DNA of 64,000 nucleotides from Novosphingobium sp. PhB165 (GTDB lineage: Bacteria > Pseudomonadota > Alphaproteobacteria > Sphingomonadales > Sphingomonadaceae): positions 310,001 through 374,000 of the forward strand of contig NZ_SLVB01000003.1 of the NCBI RefSeq assembly GCF_004341845.1, written 5' to 3'. The notes beneath the pieces were generated by a model. It saw only the letters and a list, made by a program, of their open reading frames with translations, was not told the origin of the DNA and ran no database searches. Below are positions 44,740 through 54,500 of the stretch, piece by piece. The first letter of the stretch is position 1, and the number at the start of each line of letters is the position of its first letter. A program made the position numbers and the translations under genes.

Positions 44740-44769
44740 GGCGGGGGAGCGTGACGGCTCGTCCCCGCC
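44740..44769. terminator. Bidirectional hairpin between convergent genes
   Basis: GGCGGGGGAGC, a short loop and GCTCGTCCCCGCC form a stem interrupted by one or two mismatches between the reductase stop (44725) and the TPR/pseudocyclase stop (44785). The genes converge here, so it could end transcription from both sides. No clear T tract follows on either strand. Confidence 0.5.
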
Positions 44770-44784
44770 CGCTCCCATGGCAAC

Positions 44785-46260
44785 CTAAACCTGCGAATCC
44801 TGGCAGAACAGGCCGATCGGGAAATCGCCCATGGGCGTGACGATCTCTCCGGCCGTCTCGAAGCGATAGCGCGGCGCCAGCAATTCGAGCACGGCGATCT
44901 GCGGCCAGTGCGCGCAGACGCTGCCCTCGCTGGCGGAGCGTGCCAGCAGGATCGCGCCTTCGGCCGTCTCGACCAGCCCCTTGTCCGGGCAGACCGGCCG
45001 GTAATCGAGCCCCAGCCTGCTGTCCGGCGCGGCGCGCAGGATTGCGGCGGCCTGATCCATGGCGGCCACCGGATCGTCGAACTGGAGCAGCGCGAAGCCC
45101 TCGAACGCGGCCCGATGGGTGACGAACGTCAGATCGCAGCAGGCCGGAATCACCCCGGGCATGGCCAGCACCGCGCGGTTCACGGCGCGGTCGAAATCCG
45201 AGCCGTGCGCAGGCTGCGATTCGTCCAGTACCAATTCGTGCAGCGTACGCCCCTGCCGCCGCCATTCGACTTCGGGCGGGGAAAGCTCCCCGAAAGCGCG
45301 GCCGACGTGGAAGGCCAGCGCCTCGGTCGCCAGCACGCGCGCGCGGCGGATCGCAAGACCCATCGCCACTTGCGCGGCCAGATGCACCGCTGCACCGGAA
45401 AGCTTGCCCGGCCCTTCCAGCGTGTCGACCACATCGGCGGCGTCCATCAGACGGTCGAACCGCTCGCCCCAGTCGCCTCCGAAGTGGGCCACCGAAACTT
45501 CGCGGAATGTCTCCACCGCCGTCGGCAGCACGACATGGAGCCGGGCCCCCGCCGCCGTTGCCAGTTCGGCAATGACGATATCCGAACCGGCAGCCAGCGC
45601 GCCGAACACCACGCCGGGGCGCACGCGGTCCAGTAAGGCGCCGACTTCGTGCCGCACCCGTTCCTCTTCCTGCGGCAATCCGATGATGCCGCTGAAATAG
45701 AGGCTGGGCGGCGGACGCAGATGATCGAACAGGCCGAACGGTGCGCCCGTCCATTCGAGAATCTGCTGGAACTGGCGCAGCGTGGCCGCGTGGTCTTCCC
45801 AGGCATCGGGCGCCGCTTTCAGCGCGTCCTCAAGCGCGAGGCGGGCCGCGCGGGGATCGCCCAGCAGCAGCCGAGCCTCGGCGGCCGTGGCGCCCAGCCA
45901 GTAGCGCGTCTCCGACTCGTACTCGCCGCTGTCCAGCAGTTCGAGCACTTGCCGGGCCAGTGCGTGGGCCTCGTCCGGTTTGCCGTTGAGCAGCGCGATA
46001 GTGGCCGCATTGATCAGCGGATAAGTGGCGCGCCGCTCGCCGGCGGCGCGCATGTAGGCTTCCTGCGCCTGATCCAGCAGGTCGGTACGATCAGGCCCAA
46101 GACTGCGCAGGCCACGATCCTTGAGCAACCGCCCCTTGAGGCTGAGCGCCTCGCTGTCGCGCGATTCGAGCAGGCCGGCGTCCTCGAACAGACGCCATGC
46201 GCGCAGCACGTCGCCTGATCGGGCGACCTGCCGAATTCGGGCCAGGAGCGGAAGTGTCAC
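44785..46260 (-). CDS. TPR / SLOG-like / degenerate adenylate-cyclase-homology protein
   Basis: The 491-residue protein has TPR-like helices over about residues 1-165. A Rossmann-like nucleotide-binding segment follows (about 186-310) with YFSGIIGL, GVVFGALAAGSDIVIAELATAAGARLHVVLP, resembling the SLOG-type domain found beside class III cyclases. The C-terminal part (375-485) aligns by eye with a nucleotide-cyclase domain (FDDPVAAM, RLGLDYRPV, LLARSASEGSVCA) but the metal-binding Asp motifs are not seen, so it is probably inactive. It is the last gene of a three-gene operon with a TIR protein. Function: probably a nucleotide-signal sensor or regulator. Confidence 0.75.
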   Translation of the reverse strand: MTLPLLARIRQVARSGDVLRAWRLFEDAGLLESRDSEALSLKGRLLKDRGLRSLGPDRTDLLDQAQEAYMRAAGERRATYPLINAATIALLNGKPDEAHALARQVLELLDSGEYESETRYWLGATAAEARLLLGDPRAARLALEDALKAAPDAWEDHAATLRQFQQILEWTGAPFGLFDHLRPPPSLYFSGIIGLPQEEERVRHEVGALLDRVRPGVVFGALAAGSDIVIAELATAAGARLHVVLPTAVETFREVSVAHFGGDWGERFDRLMDAADVVDTLEGPGKLSGAAVHLAAQVAMGLAIRRARVLATEALAFHVGRAFGELSPPEVEWRRQGRTLHELVLDESQPAHGSDFDRAVNRAVLAMPGVIPACCDLTFVTHRAAFEGFALLQFDDPVAAMDQAAAILRAAPDSRLGLDYRPVCPDKGLVETAEGAILLARSASEGSVCAHWPQIAVLELLAPRYRFETAGEIVTPMGDFPIGLFCQDSQV

Positions 46261-46291
46261 GGTTTTCGTCGCCTGCGCAATCGTTTAGCCG

Positions 46292-46792
46292 TCAGCCGCC
46301 GTTCTGCGGCGGCGGGTTCTTGATGTCGGGATCGATGGACAGGCTGATCCACTTCGGCTCGCCATCGTCACCCCACTGCAACAGATCGACGTTGAGGTTG
46401 AAGCCATGGCAGGTGCCCAGCTTGCCCCCGACATTGTAGCGAGCCTTGAAGCGCAAGGACTTGTAGCGGTCCAGCCTCTTGTCATAGTCGACATATTCGA
46501 CGCCGCCATAGTACGAGGACAGCGGATCCTTGGTGGTGATCCCCTCATACGCCTTCGAGAACCACAGCTGCTCGCCCTCCAGAGTGATCTGGACGGTCGA
46601 ATTGGTAGTGATCGCGATGTAGTCCTGGTCCTCCGGTGCGTCCTTCACATGGTATTTCAGCGCGATCCGGTCGTGCTTGGCCTTAAGGCTGACGTAAAAA
46701 TAGATCGGCGCTTCGGCGCCCCAGTTCTCCGCCTGCACATCCGGCTCAAGCCACGGCGACAGACCAAATTCCGTATAGTTCTGCGTAGACAT
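46292..46792 (-). CDS. Small beta-rich protein of unknown function
   Basis: The 166-residue protein begins MSTQNYTEFGLSPWLEPDVQAENWG, has no signal peptide, membrane segment or known motif, and is rich in alternating hydrophobic/polar strands (IYFYVSLKAK, DYIAITTNSTVQITLEG). I do not recognise the family. AAGGGG lies seven bases before the ATG. It sits between the TIR gene (20 bases) and the TPR/pseudocyclase gene (31 bases), so it very probably shares their function, for example as a ligand-binding or adaptor partner. Confidence 0.75.
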   Translation of the reverse strand: MSTQNYTEFGLSPWLEPDVQAENWGAEAPIYFYVSLKAKHDRIALKYHVKDAPEDQDYIAITTNSTVQITLEGEQLWFSKAYEGITTKDPLSSYYGGVEYVDYDKRLDRYKSLRFKARYNVGGKLGTCHGFNLNVDLLQWGDDGEPKWISLSIDPDIKNPPPQNGG

Positions 46793-46812
46793 GCTGTTTC
46801 CCCTTAAGTCAC

Positions 46813-48393
46813 TTAGTCAAAAGGTTTTTCGAATTTGCGCCGCCAAATGCGCCAGTCGTTGTTCGCCGGGTCCGACGCGCTCAGCCGGTCCACATCGCGA
46901 CGGGCTTCCGCACGCATGGCCTCGGCCTCGTGCTGCTCGCCCAGTGCGTGAAGCACTTGCGAGGTGGAGTAGCGGACCAGCATCCAGTCTTCGAGATAGC
47001 TGGCGTTCTTCGGGTCATCGTGCAGCAGGGACTCGACGATCGCCGCCTGCTTGCGGCGTTCCTCCAGTGCCTCGCGGTCGCGGCCTTCGGCGCGCAAGGC
47101 ATCGGCCAGCCAGCCGTGGCGGTTGGCGATATCCTCCTGAACGCTCGCATCGCCCGGTGCCATGCGGCCCACTTTCTCCATGGTCTGCAAGGCCCGGCCA
47201 CATTCGGCAAGCACATCCTTCGGTCCCTTCCGGCTCACCGCGACCGAGCAGATGTTCCCCTGGGCATAGCCAAGTTCGCGAACGTAAGTGCGGTTGTCCG
47301 GCCGAAGTTCGACAAGCCGCAGCGCAAGGTCGCGATAGGCGCGAAAATGCGGCAGCGAGGCGTCATACTTGAACACGATGTAGTCGGCATAGCCGAGCCA
47401 GTATTCGCTCTGGGCGTGGGCGAAGACGCGCGTCGGGTCCCTCGGATCGGCATCGAGCAGCGCGCCGGTAACGCGGTGCGCCTCGCGGAACTTGGCCAGC
47501 GCACCGGCAGAATCGCCGCGCTTCTGATCGTCCTCGCCCATGGCGTGCAGGATGCGGGCGCGCCGGTCCAGCGAATCGGCGGGCAGGTCCGTCAGGTTCG
47601 GCTGGTCGGCATAATAGGCCAGGGCCCGCTGGTTCACGGTCTGAAGCACATCGAGTCGGCCGACGCCCTCGAGCTTTTGCCTCAGGTCCGTCAGCATGAA
47701 TTCGATCAGTCCCTCTGCCTGCTGCCGCTGGCGCTGCGCTTCCATCTGCGCGCGCACCGCGAAGATCAGCATCAGCGCCATCGATAGCGTAAGCAGCACG
47801 GTAAGGAGCGTGATGGCGATCACGCGCCGCAACTGACGCTGGGCATCGCGCTGGATGATCTGGTCGAGCGCGACTCCGGTCAGGCCCGCCACGATCTTGA
47901 GCCGCGCCAGCTTCGGCCCGTCGGAATCGCCGCGGAAATCGGCAGCGATCGGCTCATGCACCACCCCGTTCGCATCGGGCTGGAGCAGCGCGCGCGGGAA
48001 ACTTTCCTCCGGCTCGCCATCGACCAGCGCGGCGATGATCGGCCGGTCGGGATGGAGGCCGCGAAACAGCTCGATCTCGGCATCGACCCAGCGCGACTTG
48101 CGCGCGGCGGGAGAGCACAGCACCAACAGCGCCGCTGATTGCGAAAGCGCCAGCCGTACCTCGCGGTCAAGACTGGTGGCGGCGGGAAGTTCCGCGCGGT
48201 CGCGGAAGATCGGGGTGAGTCGCTTGGGCACCGGCCCGCGCGGCGAGGCGGTGCCGACAAGGCGCGGTGGTATGCGGTAGGCTTCCAGCCAGCGATGCAG
48301 GCGGCGGGCGAAGCGCTCATCGGTGTGGCTATAGCTCAGGAAGGCCCGATAGCTGCGTGCGTCCGCCGCTGTGACGATGCCTTCATTAACCAT
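46813..48393 (-). CDS. TIR domain-transmembrane-TPR protein
   Basis: The 526-residue protein has an N-terminal TIR domain (RAFLSYSHTDERFARRL to about residue 175) with the conserved SRWVDAE, in which E106 corresponds to the catalytic glutamate of NAD-cleaving TIR enzymes. One membrane helix follows at 191-213 and then about 300 residues of TPR-like helices. The TIR side would be cytoplasmic and the TPR part periplasmic, or the reverse. TIR domains of this type cleave NAD+ or make cyclic ADP-ribose signals in bacterial defence. It is the first gene of the trio; the start at 48393 is uncertain by a few codons. Confidence 0.88.
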   Translation of the reverse strand: MVNEGIVTAADARSYRAFLSYSHTDERFARRLHRWLEAYRIPPRLVGTASPRGPVPKRLTPIFRDRAELPAATSLDREVRLALSQSAALLVLCSPAARKSRWVDAEIELFRGLHPDRPIIAALVDGEPEESFPRALLQPDANGVVHEPIAADFRGDSDGPKLARLKIVAGLTGVALDQIIQRDAQRQLRRVIAITLLTVLLTLSMALMLIFAVRAQMEAQRQRQQAEGLIEFMLTDLRQKLEGVGRLDVLQTVNQRALAYYADQPNLTDLPADSLDRRARILHAMGEDDQKRGDSAGALAKFREAHRVTGALLDADPRDPTRVFAHAQSEYWLGYADYIVFKYDASLPHFRAYRDLALRLVELRPDNRTYVRELGYAQGNICSVAVSRKGPKDVLAECGRALQTMEKVGRMAPGDASVQEDIANRHGWLADALRAEGRDREALEERRKQAAIVESLLHDDPKNASYLEDWMLVRYSTSQVLHALGEQHEAEAMRAEARRDVDRLSASDPANNDWRIWRRKFEKPFD

Positions 48394-48504
48394 TACCTTG
48401 TGCCTGCGCCCCCGTGCAGCTTGTCTCCGCCCCGGTCCCGTCCTGGGTCACAAACCACCTATCAGAAGCGTGTCGCGGTGCAACAACCGTAACGCGCTGA
48501 CACG

Positions 48505-48542
48505 ATGCCGCCCGCGCGCGAAAAATCGCGTGCGGGCGGCAT
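48505..48542. terminator. Strong hairpin downstream of the S9 peptidase
   Basis: ATGCCGCCCGC and GCGGGCGGCAT form an 11-base outer stem, with CGCGA and TCGCG pairing inside and an A-rich loop. It begins ten bases after the peptidase stop on the minus strand and precedes the TIR gene start by 112 bases. It probably separates the two transcription units. No T run follows. Confidence 0.6.
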
Positions 48543-48552
48543 CAGCATGGCT

Positions 48553-50823
48553 TTAGTCAGGCTTGATGTCGTGACGGCCGAGGAAGGCGAAGATCGTCTC
48601 CCACACGTGCCGCGCGGTCGTCCCGCGCACGGCGGAATGGGTCTGGCCGGGGTAGAGCATCATCTCGAACGGCGTGGACGCGGCCTGCATCTTCGCGATC
48701 AGCGCGGTGCTGTTCTCGAACACCACGTTGTCGTCCGCCATGCCATGGATCAGCAGCAGCGGATCGGCGATTTTGGGCGCATTCTCCACCGCGTCGGCAG
48801 CGCGGTAGACGTCCGGCTGCTTGCGCGGATCGCCCAGATAGCGCTCGGTATAGCTGGTGTCGTAAAGCTCCCACTTCGTCACCGGCGCGCCCGAGATGCC
48901 CGCCGCGTAGAGCCCCGGATCGGCCTCCAGCATCTTCAGCGTCATGTAGCCGCCGTAGGACCAGCCATAGATCGCGATCTTGGCGGGATCGACGAACGGC
49001 AGGGTCTTCAGGTACCGCGCCCCGGCGCGCTGGTCGGCCACTTCCACGGTGCCCATGGCGTTGCGGATCTGGCTTTCGAACGCGACGCCGCGATTGGCGC
49101 TGCCGCGATTGTCGATGCGGAAGTAGATATAGCCCTTCGCCACGATCGCCTGCGGCAGCGCGCCCAGCCAGCCGCGCGTGACGGTCTGCGAGTGCGGGCC
49201 GCCGTAGTGCTCGAAGAACACCGGGTAGCGCTTGCCGGGCTCCATCTTGGGCGTGATCATCAGCCAGTGGAGGTCCGAACCGTCGTCGGCCTTGACCGTG
49301 CCGAACGTCGTTTCACGGTGGGCGGGCATGAAGGGCGCGTAAGGATGCGCGCCTTCCACGCGGTTTTCCTCGACCCACGCCAGCCGCTTGCCCGACGCGT
49401 CCGCCACATAGCTCTGCGGCGGCTGGTTCGGCGAGGACCGGGTGACGAAGAAGGTCGTCCCGTCGTTGCTGCCCAGCGCGGAATTGACCCAGCCGGTCTC
49501 GGTCAGCCGCTCCGGCTTGCCCGGCTTGGCCAGATCGAGCGCATAGACTTGCGGCGCCAGCACATCGTCCTTGGTGCCGGTGAAGAAGAGGCGCCCTTTC
49601 GCCTCATCCACGCCGACCAGATCGGTGACCATCCAGTTCCCGCTGGTAAGCTGCGTCCACTTGCCGTCCCGGAAACGGTAGAGATGGCCGAAACCGTCGC
49701 GCTCCGACCACCAGATCAGGCTGCCGTCGCGCAGGAAGCGGTAATCGCTCGACAGGTTGAGCCAGCTGCCCTTCGGGGCGTTCTCGGTGAAGAGCACATG
49801 GCTCTTGCCGGTCGCGGGATCGACCGCCAGCATGTCGAGCTTCGTCTGCGCGCGGTCCTCGCGCTGGACGTAGAGCGTGCGCCCGTCCGGCGCCCAGTCG
49901 ACGCGGGCAAGGTAGATGTCGGGATCGGCGCCAAGGTCCACCTTGACCAGCCCCGAACCGTCCGGGTTCATCAGGTGCAGCGAAACCAGCGCATTGGGCG
50001 TGCCGGCGGCGGGATAGCGCTGTTCGAAAGTCTTGGTGCCCTCGGCGCCGATCGCCGCGCGGGTGACCACGCCCACCGGGGCCTCGTCGAAGCGCTCGAC
50101 GGCGATGCGGCTTTCCTCAGGCGACCACCAGTAGCCGGTCAGTCGGTCCATTTCCTCCTGCGCGACGAACTCGGCTTCGCCCCAGTGGACGGTCTTGGCG
50201 GTTTCGGCGGGCGTGACCGGACGCGGCGCATTGTCGGCCAGCGTGCCGACCCACAGGCGGCCGTCGCGCACGAACGAAAGATAGCGGCCGCGCGGGCTGA
50301 GCGCGGCGTTCAGCTCGTCCTCGGGCGAATCGGTCAGGCGGCGCACCGAACCGTCCAGCGTGGCCAGCCAGAGGTCGCCGTCGAGCGGCACCAGAATCGC
50401 CTTGCCGTCCTTGGTCCAGCTATAACTGACGATGCCCTTGAGGCTGCCGACGCGCTTGCGTTCGCGCTGCATCTTCTCGGCCTCGCTCAGCGGACGGTTG
50501 GAGCCGAGCTTGAGCGAATCGATCAGCATCCGCCACTGGCCGGTCTGGCGGTCATAGCCCCACAGGTCGTAACGCTCACGGTCTTCGGCGCGGTTGCGCA
50601 GCAGGGTCAGCCAGCGCCCGTCCGGCGAAATCTTCACCTCGCGCGGAGCCGTGCCGTCGAGCGAGGGACTGGCGAAAACGCGCTCGAACGTAAGGCTGTT
50701 CTGCATTTTTGGGGCACTCTGCTCGGGCTGGGGCGCGGCCGCGAAAGCGACGGTGGGGGCGAAAGCGGTCGTCGCCAGCAGCAGGCTGGCCACACCCGCC
50801 CGGAACGTCAAACGCGTGGTCAC
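48553..50823 (-). CDS. Dipeptidyl peptidase IV-like S9 serine peptidase
   Basis: The 756-residue precursor has a signal peptide ending VAFAAAP, an eight-bladed propeller region (SPDGRWLTLL, SPRGRYLSFVRDGRLWVG) and a C-terminal alpha/beta hydrolase with GWSYGGYM as nucleophile elbow, HGMADDNV and QTHSAVRG completing Ser-Asp-His. It removes dipeptides with proline or alanine at position 2 from peptides in the periplasm. GGAGAG lies seven bases before the GTG at 50823; the longer open frame to 50952 lacks a start. It lies alone between the TIR trio and the GH18/NodB/GT2 gene. Confidence 0.93.
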   Translation of the reverse strand: MTTRLTFRAGVASLLLATTAFAPTVAFAAAPQPEQSAPKMQNSLTFERVFASPSLDGTAPREVKISPDGRWLTLLRNRAEDRERYDLWGYDRQTGQWRMLIDSLKLGSNRPLSEAEKMQRERKRVGSLKGIVSYSWTKDGKAILVPLDGDLWLATLDGSVRRLTDSPEDELNAALSPRGRYLSFVRDGRLWVGTLADNAPRPVTPAETAKTVHWGEAEFVAQEEMDRLTGYWWSPEESRIAVERFDEAPVGVVTRAAIGAEGTKTFEQRYPAAGTPNALVSLHLMNPDGSGLVKVDLGADPDIYLARVDWAPDGRTLYVQREDRAQTKLDMLAVDPATGKSHVLFTENAPKGSWLNLSSDYRFLRDGSLIWWSERDGFGHLYRFRDGKWTQLTSGNWMVTDLVGVDEAKGRLFFTGTKDDVLAPQVYALDLAKPGKPERLTETGWVNSALGSNDGTTFFVTRSSPNQPPQSYVADASGKRLAWVEENRVEGAHPYAPFMPAHRETTFGTVKADDGSDLHWLMITPKMEPGKRYPVFFEHYGGPHSQTVTRGWLGALPQAIVAKGYIYFRIDNRGSANRGVAFESQIRNAMGTVEVADQRAGARYLKTLPFVDPAKIAIYGWSYGGYMTLKMLEADPGLYAAGISGAPVTKWELYDTSYTERYLGDPRKQPDVYRAADAVENAPKIADPLLLIHGMADDNVVFENSTALIAKMQAASTPFEMMLYPGQTHSAVRGTTARHVWETIFAFLGRHDIKPD

Positions 50824-51049
50824 TTGGTAGCTCTCCGATATTTCGTCCTGACCGTCCGGAGCCCGGCGGCGCGACGCAAGAGCCCCCGGACGCGGGATGC
50901 GCGGCCGAGGGAGTAGTGCTGCCTCGATAGCGGTCCTGACGGCGAATTGCACCCCGTCGATGTGCGTGATGCTGATGTGGCCGATCCGGCCGGGCCGTCC
51001 TGATCCGCCCGGATCGAGTCAGATGAGCATACCTCTCACCAAAACACTC

Positions 51050-51202
51050 CGTCGCCCCCGCGCAGGCGGGGGCCCCGCTTTTCTTGGGTTCACGCAGAGA
51101 CGCCGAGACGCAGAGAAACCGTGCAGCAATCCACCGTTTCCTCTGAGTCTCTGCGTGCTGAAAGAAGAACAAGCGGGATCCCCGCCTTCGCGGGGATGAC
51201 GA
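51050..51202. repeat. Inverted-repeat family B with a second repeat nested in its loop
   Basis: The outer arms CGTCGCCCCCGCGCAGGCGG, GGGCCCCGCTTTTCTT and AAGCGGGATCCCCGCC, TTCGCGGGGATGACGAG are the family B arms also seen at 27466. Between them lies a different inverted repeat at 51088-51162, so one element appears to have been inserted into another. Confidence 0.85.
51088..51162. repeat. Inner inverted repeat with CGCAGAGACGC core
   Basis: GTTCACGCAGAGACGCCGA, GACGCAGAGAAAC at the left and GTTTCCTCTGAGTCTCTGC, GTGCTGAA at the right are complementary in large part. Each arm also contains internal direct units (CGCAGAGACG, GACGCAGAGA). It lies inside a family B element and is not seen elsewhere in the window. 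Confidence 0.75.
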
Positions 51203-51528
51203 GGCTGATGGAGGCGTGATTGGGCCGATGAAAATGACGGGTCCGGCGGGGACAACCAATCCACCGGCACAACGCGGATCCCGCAAAATCCGGCGATTAC
51301 AGCGACCAAACTAGCGGAAGATACGCAGCCAACCGCCCTCACATGAATCTTTTGTAACCTCGCCTCCACCGCCGATCCATGCCTACAAAGGCAAAAGGGC
51401 CTTGCGGTCCGGGATCCGCAGTCTGACAGTCGCACCCTCGTCAAAGCCCCCGGATCCCGGACCGCACCCCCGAAGAACTCTGTTGTATCGGGCCGCCAGT
51501 TCGCAGCCCGGCTCTTGCGAGAGAAACC

Positions 51529-54500
51529 GTGGCCGCACCTGTATTTTTCGATCCCACCGGCAATCGGCGCGTTCGCGTCCGTCGCATGGGCCTGTTCCTG
51601 ATGCTGCTGGCGATTGCCGCCTCGGCCATTTTCGCGACCACGGTCGCCAGCGTGCCGGCTCCGCCGCCGCTGCCGATCGCCTATGAGCACGCGTCACCGC
51701 TGCCATTCCGCGCGCAGATCGGCCACCTTACCCGCAGCGCCCGCAAGTTCCTGTTCGGTCGCCCCGCCGCGCCGGCGCCCACGCCGGGCGCCAAGCCGAT
51801 CACGGTCGGCTTCTACACGCCGTGGAACGATGACAGCGCCACCTCGCTCGAACGCCATATCGACCGGCTCGACTGGGTTGCCCCCGCCAACCTCTCGGTA
51901 GACGCCAATGGCGCGCTGAAGGTGGAGGACGATCCGCGCTTCGCCCATATCATGGCGACCGCCCTGCACCGTCCGCTGGTGGTGCCGGTGCTCCAGAACA
52001 CGCTCGACGGCGAGTGGCAGGGCCCCAAGACCGCCGCGATGCTGGCCAACCCGGCCCAGCGCCGCGCGCTGGAAGCCCAGGTCGGCGCCTATCTCGACAA
52101 GACCAACGCCGCCGGCGTGATGGTCGACTTCGAAACCATTCCCACCAACGGCATCCCCGCCCTGCGCCAGTTCCTGGCCGAACTGCGCGCGCAGCAGACG
52201 CCCAAGCACCGCCTGATCTCGGTCACCATGCCGATCGACAACCCGGACTGGTCGACCCGCGCTTTCGCGCAAGTGGCTGACCGTCTGGTGCTGATGGCCT
52301 ATGACGAACACTGGCAGGGCGGCACCCCCGGTCCGATCGCGTCGAACCCGTGGTTCGTGCAGAAGCTGCAAGGCGCGCTGGCCGGCCTGCCGCGCGGCAA
52401 GGCGATCGTGGCGCTGGGCGAATATGCCTACGACTGGCACGACGGCAAGGCCGACAGCTCCACTGTCGAAGAAGCCTGGCTGGACGCGCATGACAGCGGC
52501 ACCACCCCGCAGTACGACCCGATGAGCGGCAACGCCGGGTACTCCTACGTCGACGGCAGCCGCCACGACGTGTGGATGCTCGATGCCGCCGCCAGCTGGA
52601 ACCAGATGCGCATCCTGTCGCGCCTGGGCGTGGGCGATATCGCCCTGTGGCGCCTGGGCTCCGAGGACCCGAGCTTCTGGACCGCCGTCAAGTCCTGGCG
52701 CGACGGCACCACGCCGAACCTCACGCACCTTGTGCAAGCCGCAAACGTCGACGTCGAGGGCCAGGGCGAGATCCTGTCGGTCACCGCTACCCCGCGCGAC
52801 GGCAACCGCGACGTGATGTTCGACAAGACCACCGGCATGGTCTCCGCGGAGACCTACAAGGTCCTGCCCACGCCTTATGTCGTGAAGCGCACTGGCAATC
52901 TGAACAAGCAGGTCTCGCTGACCTTCGACGATGGTCCGGACCCGACGTGGACGCCCAAGATCCTCTCGATCCTGGAGAAGAACCACGTCCCCGGCACGTT
53001 CTTCATGATCGGCGAAAATGCGCTGGGCAACCGCGACCTCATCAAGCGCATTGCCGACGATGGTGACGAGATCGGCAACCACAGCTACACCCACCCGAAC
53101 ATGGCCGAAGAGGCCGCGACCGGGATCGGGCTGGAGCTGAATGCCACCCAGCGCCTGATCGAGGCCACCACCGGCCGCTCGATCCGCCTGTTCCGCGCGC
53201 CTTACTTCGGAGACGCCGAGCCGACCACCGCCGACGAGCTGGAACCTGCCGTCGTCGCGCAGCAGCACGGCTACACCGTGGTCGGTCTGCACGTCGATCC
53301 CGATGACTGGCAGCGCCCCGGCGTCCAGCACATCGTCGACAGCACCATCGAGCAGGTCGAATCCGCCAATCCGGATCGTTCCGAGAACGTGATCCTGCTG
53401 CACGACGGCGGCGGCGACCGTTCGCAGACCGTGGAAGCGCTGCCGATCATCATCCAGCGCCTGCGTCAGGACGGCTATACGTTCGTGCCGACCTCGACTC
53501 TGGCCGGGCTCACCCACGATCAGGTCATGCCCATGGTCGATGGTGTTGACCTTGCCGCCGTGCGCGCCGACGTCGCCCTGTTCGCCGTGCTGGCGGGCAT
53601 TCTGGCCGGGCTGAACTGGACGTTCTTCTTCGCGATCTCGCTGGGCGTGCTGCGCTCGGTCAGCCTCGCGTCGCTGGCGACCATGCTGCGCCGCCCCGAA
53701 CCGATGGCCGCGCCCGAAGACACCGGCGACCCGCTCGTCACCGTCATCGTGCCCGCCTACAATGAAGAGCGCGTGATCGAAGACTCGGTGCGCCGGGTGC
53801 TGGAGAGCGACTATCGCCACTTGCAGGTGATCGTGGCCGACGACGGTTCGAAGGACCGCACCAGCGCGATCATTGCCGAGGCATTCGCCGCCAATCCGCG
53901 CGTCGAACTGCTGACGCTGGTCAATGGCGGCAAGGCCGCCGCGCTGAACCGCGCCCTCAAGGAAGCGCGCGGCGCGATCATCGTGGCGCTCGATGCCGAT
54001 ACCCAGTTCGAGCCCCAGACGATCTCGCGCCTCGTCCGCTGGTTCGCCGATCCGCGCATCGGTGCGGTTGCCGGCAATGCCAAGGTGGGCAACCGCGTCA
54101 ACCTCGTCACTCGCTGGCAGGCCGTGGAATACGTGACCGCGCAGAACCTGGAACGCCGCGCGCTGACCAAGCTCGACGCGATCATGGTCGTGCCCGGCGC
54201 GGTCGGTGCATGGCGCCGCGAAGCGCTGGACGATGTCGGCGGCTACCCCGAGGACACGCTGGCCGAGGATCAGGACCTGACCATCGCCATCCAGCGCAAG
54301 GGCTGGAAGGTTGCCTACGACGAAGAGGCCGTGGCCTGGACCGAGGCGCCGGAAAGCTTCAAGGCCCTGTCCAAGCAGCGCTTCCGCTGGTCGTTCGGTA
54401 CGCTCCAGTGCCTGTGGAAGCATCGCGGCACCCTGCGCAAGGGCCGCCCGTCTGGTCTGGCTTTCATCGGCATGCCGCAGGCCTGGCTGTTCCAGATCGT

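Larger units (their letters stand above)
50824..51528. other. 705-base spacer with nested repeats
   Basis: No gene is supported. The spacer holds the promoter regions of the S9 peptidase (leftward) and the GH18/NodB/GT2 gene (rightward) and a composite repeat at 51050-51202. The sequence from 51210 to 51528 has no repeat or recognised motif. Short frames on either strand show no family character. Confidence 0.6.

Noticed and set aside
43310..45754. 814-codon minus-strand frame spanning catR, the reductase and the TPR gene
   Set aside because: It crosses three genes and a hairpin in changing relation to each. The real products on both strands have clear family motifs.
44785..46260. Active adenylate cyclase
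   Set aside because: The C-terminal domain looks like half a class III cyclase, but the metal-binding aspartates and the GDG motif are not found.
48505..50916. 803-codon plus-strand frame over the S9 peptidase
   Set aside because: Antisense to a peptidase with an intact catalytic triad; no motifs in the shadow.
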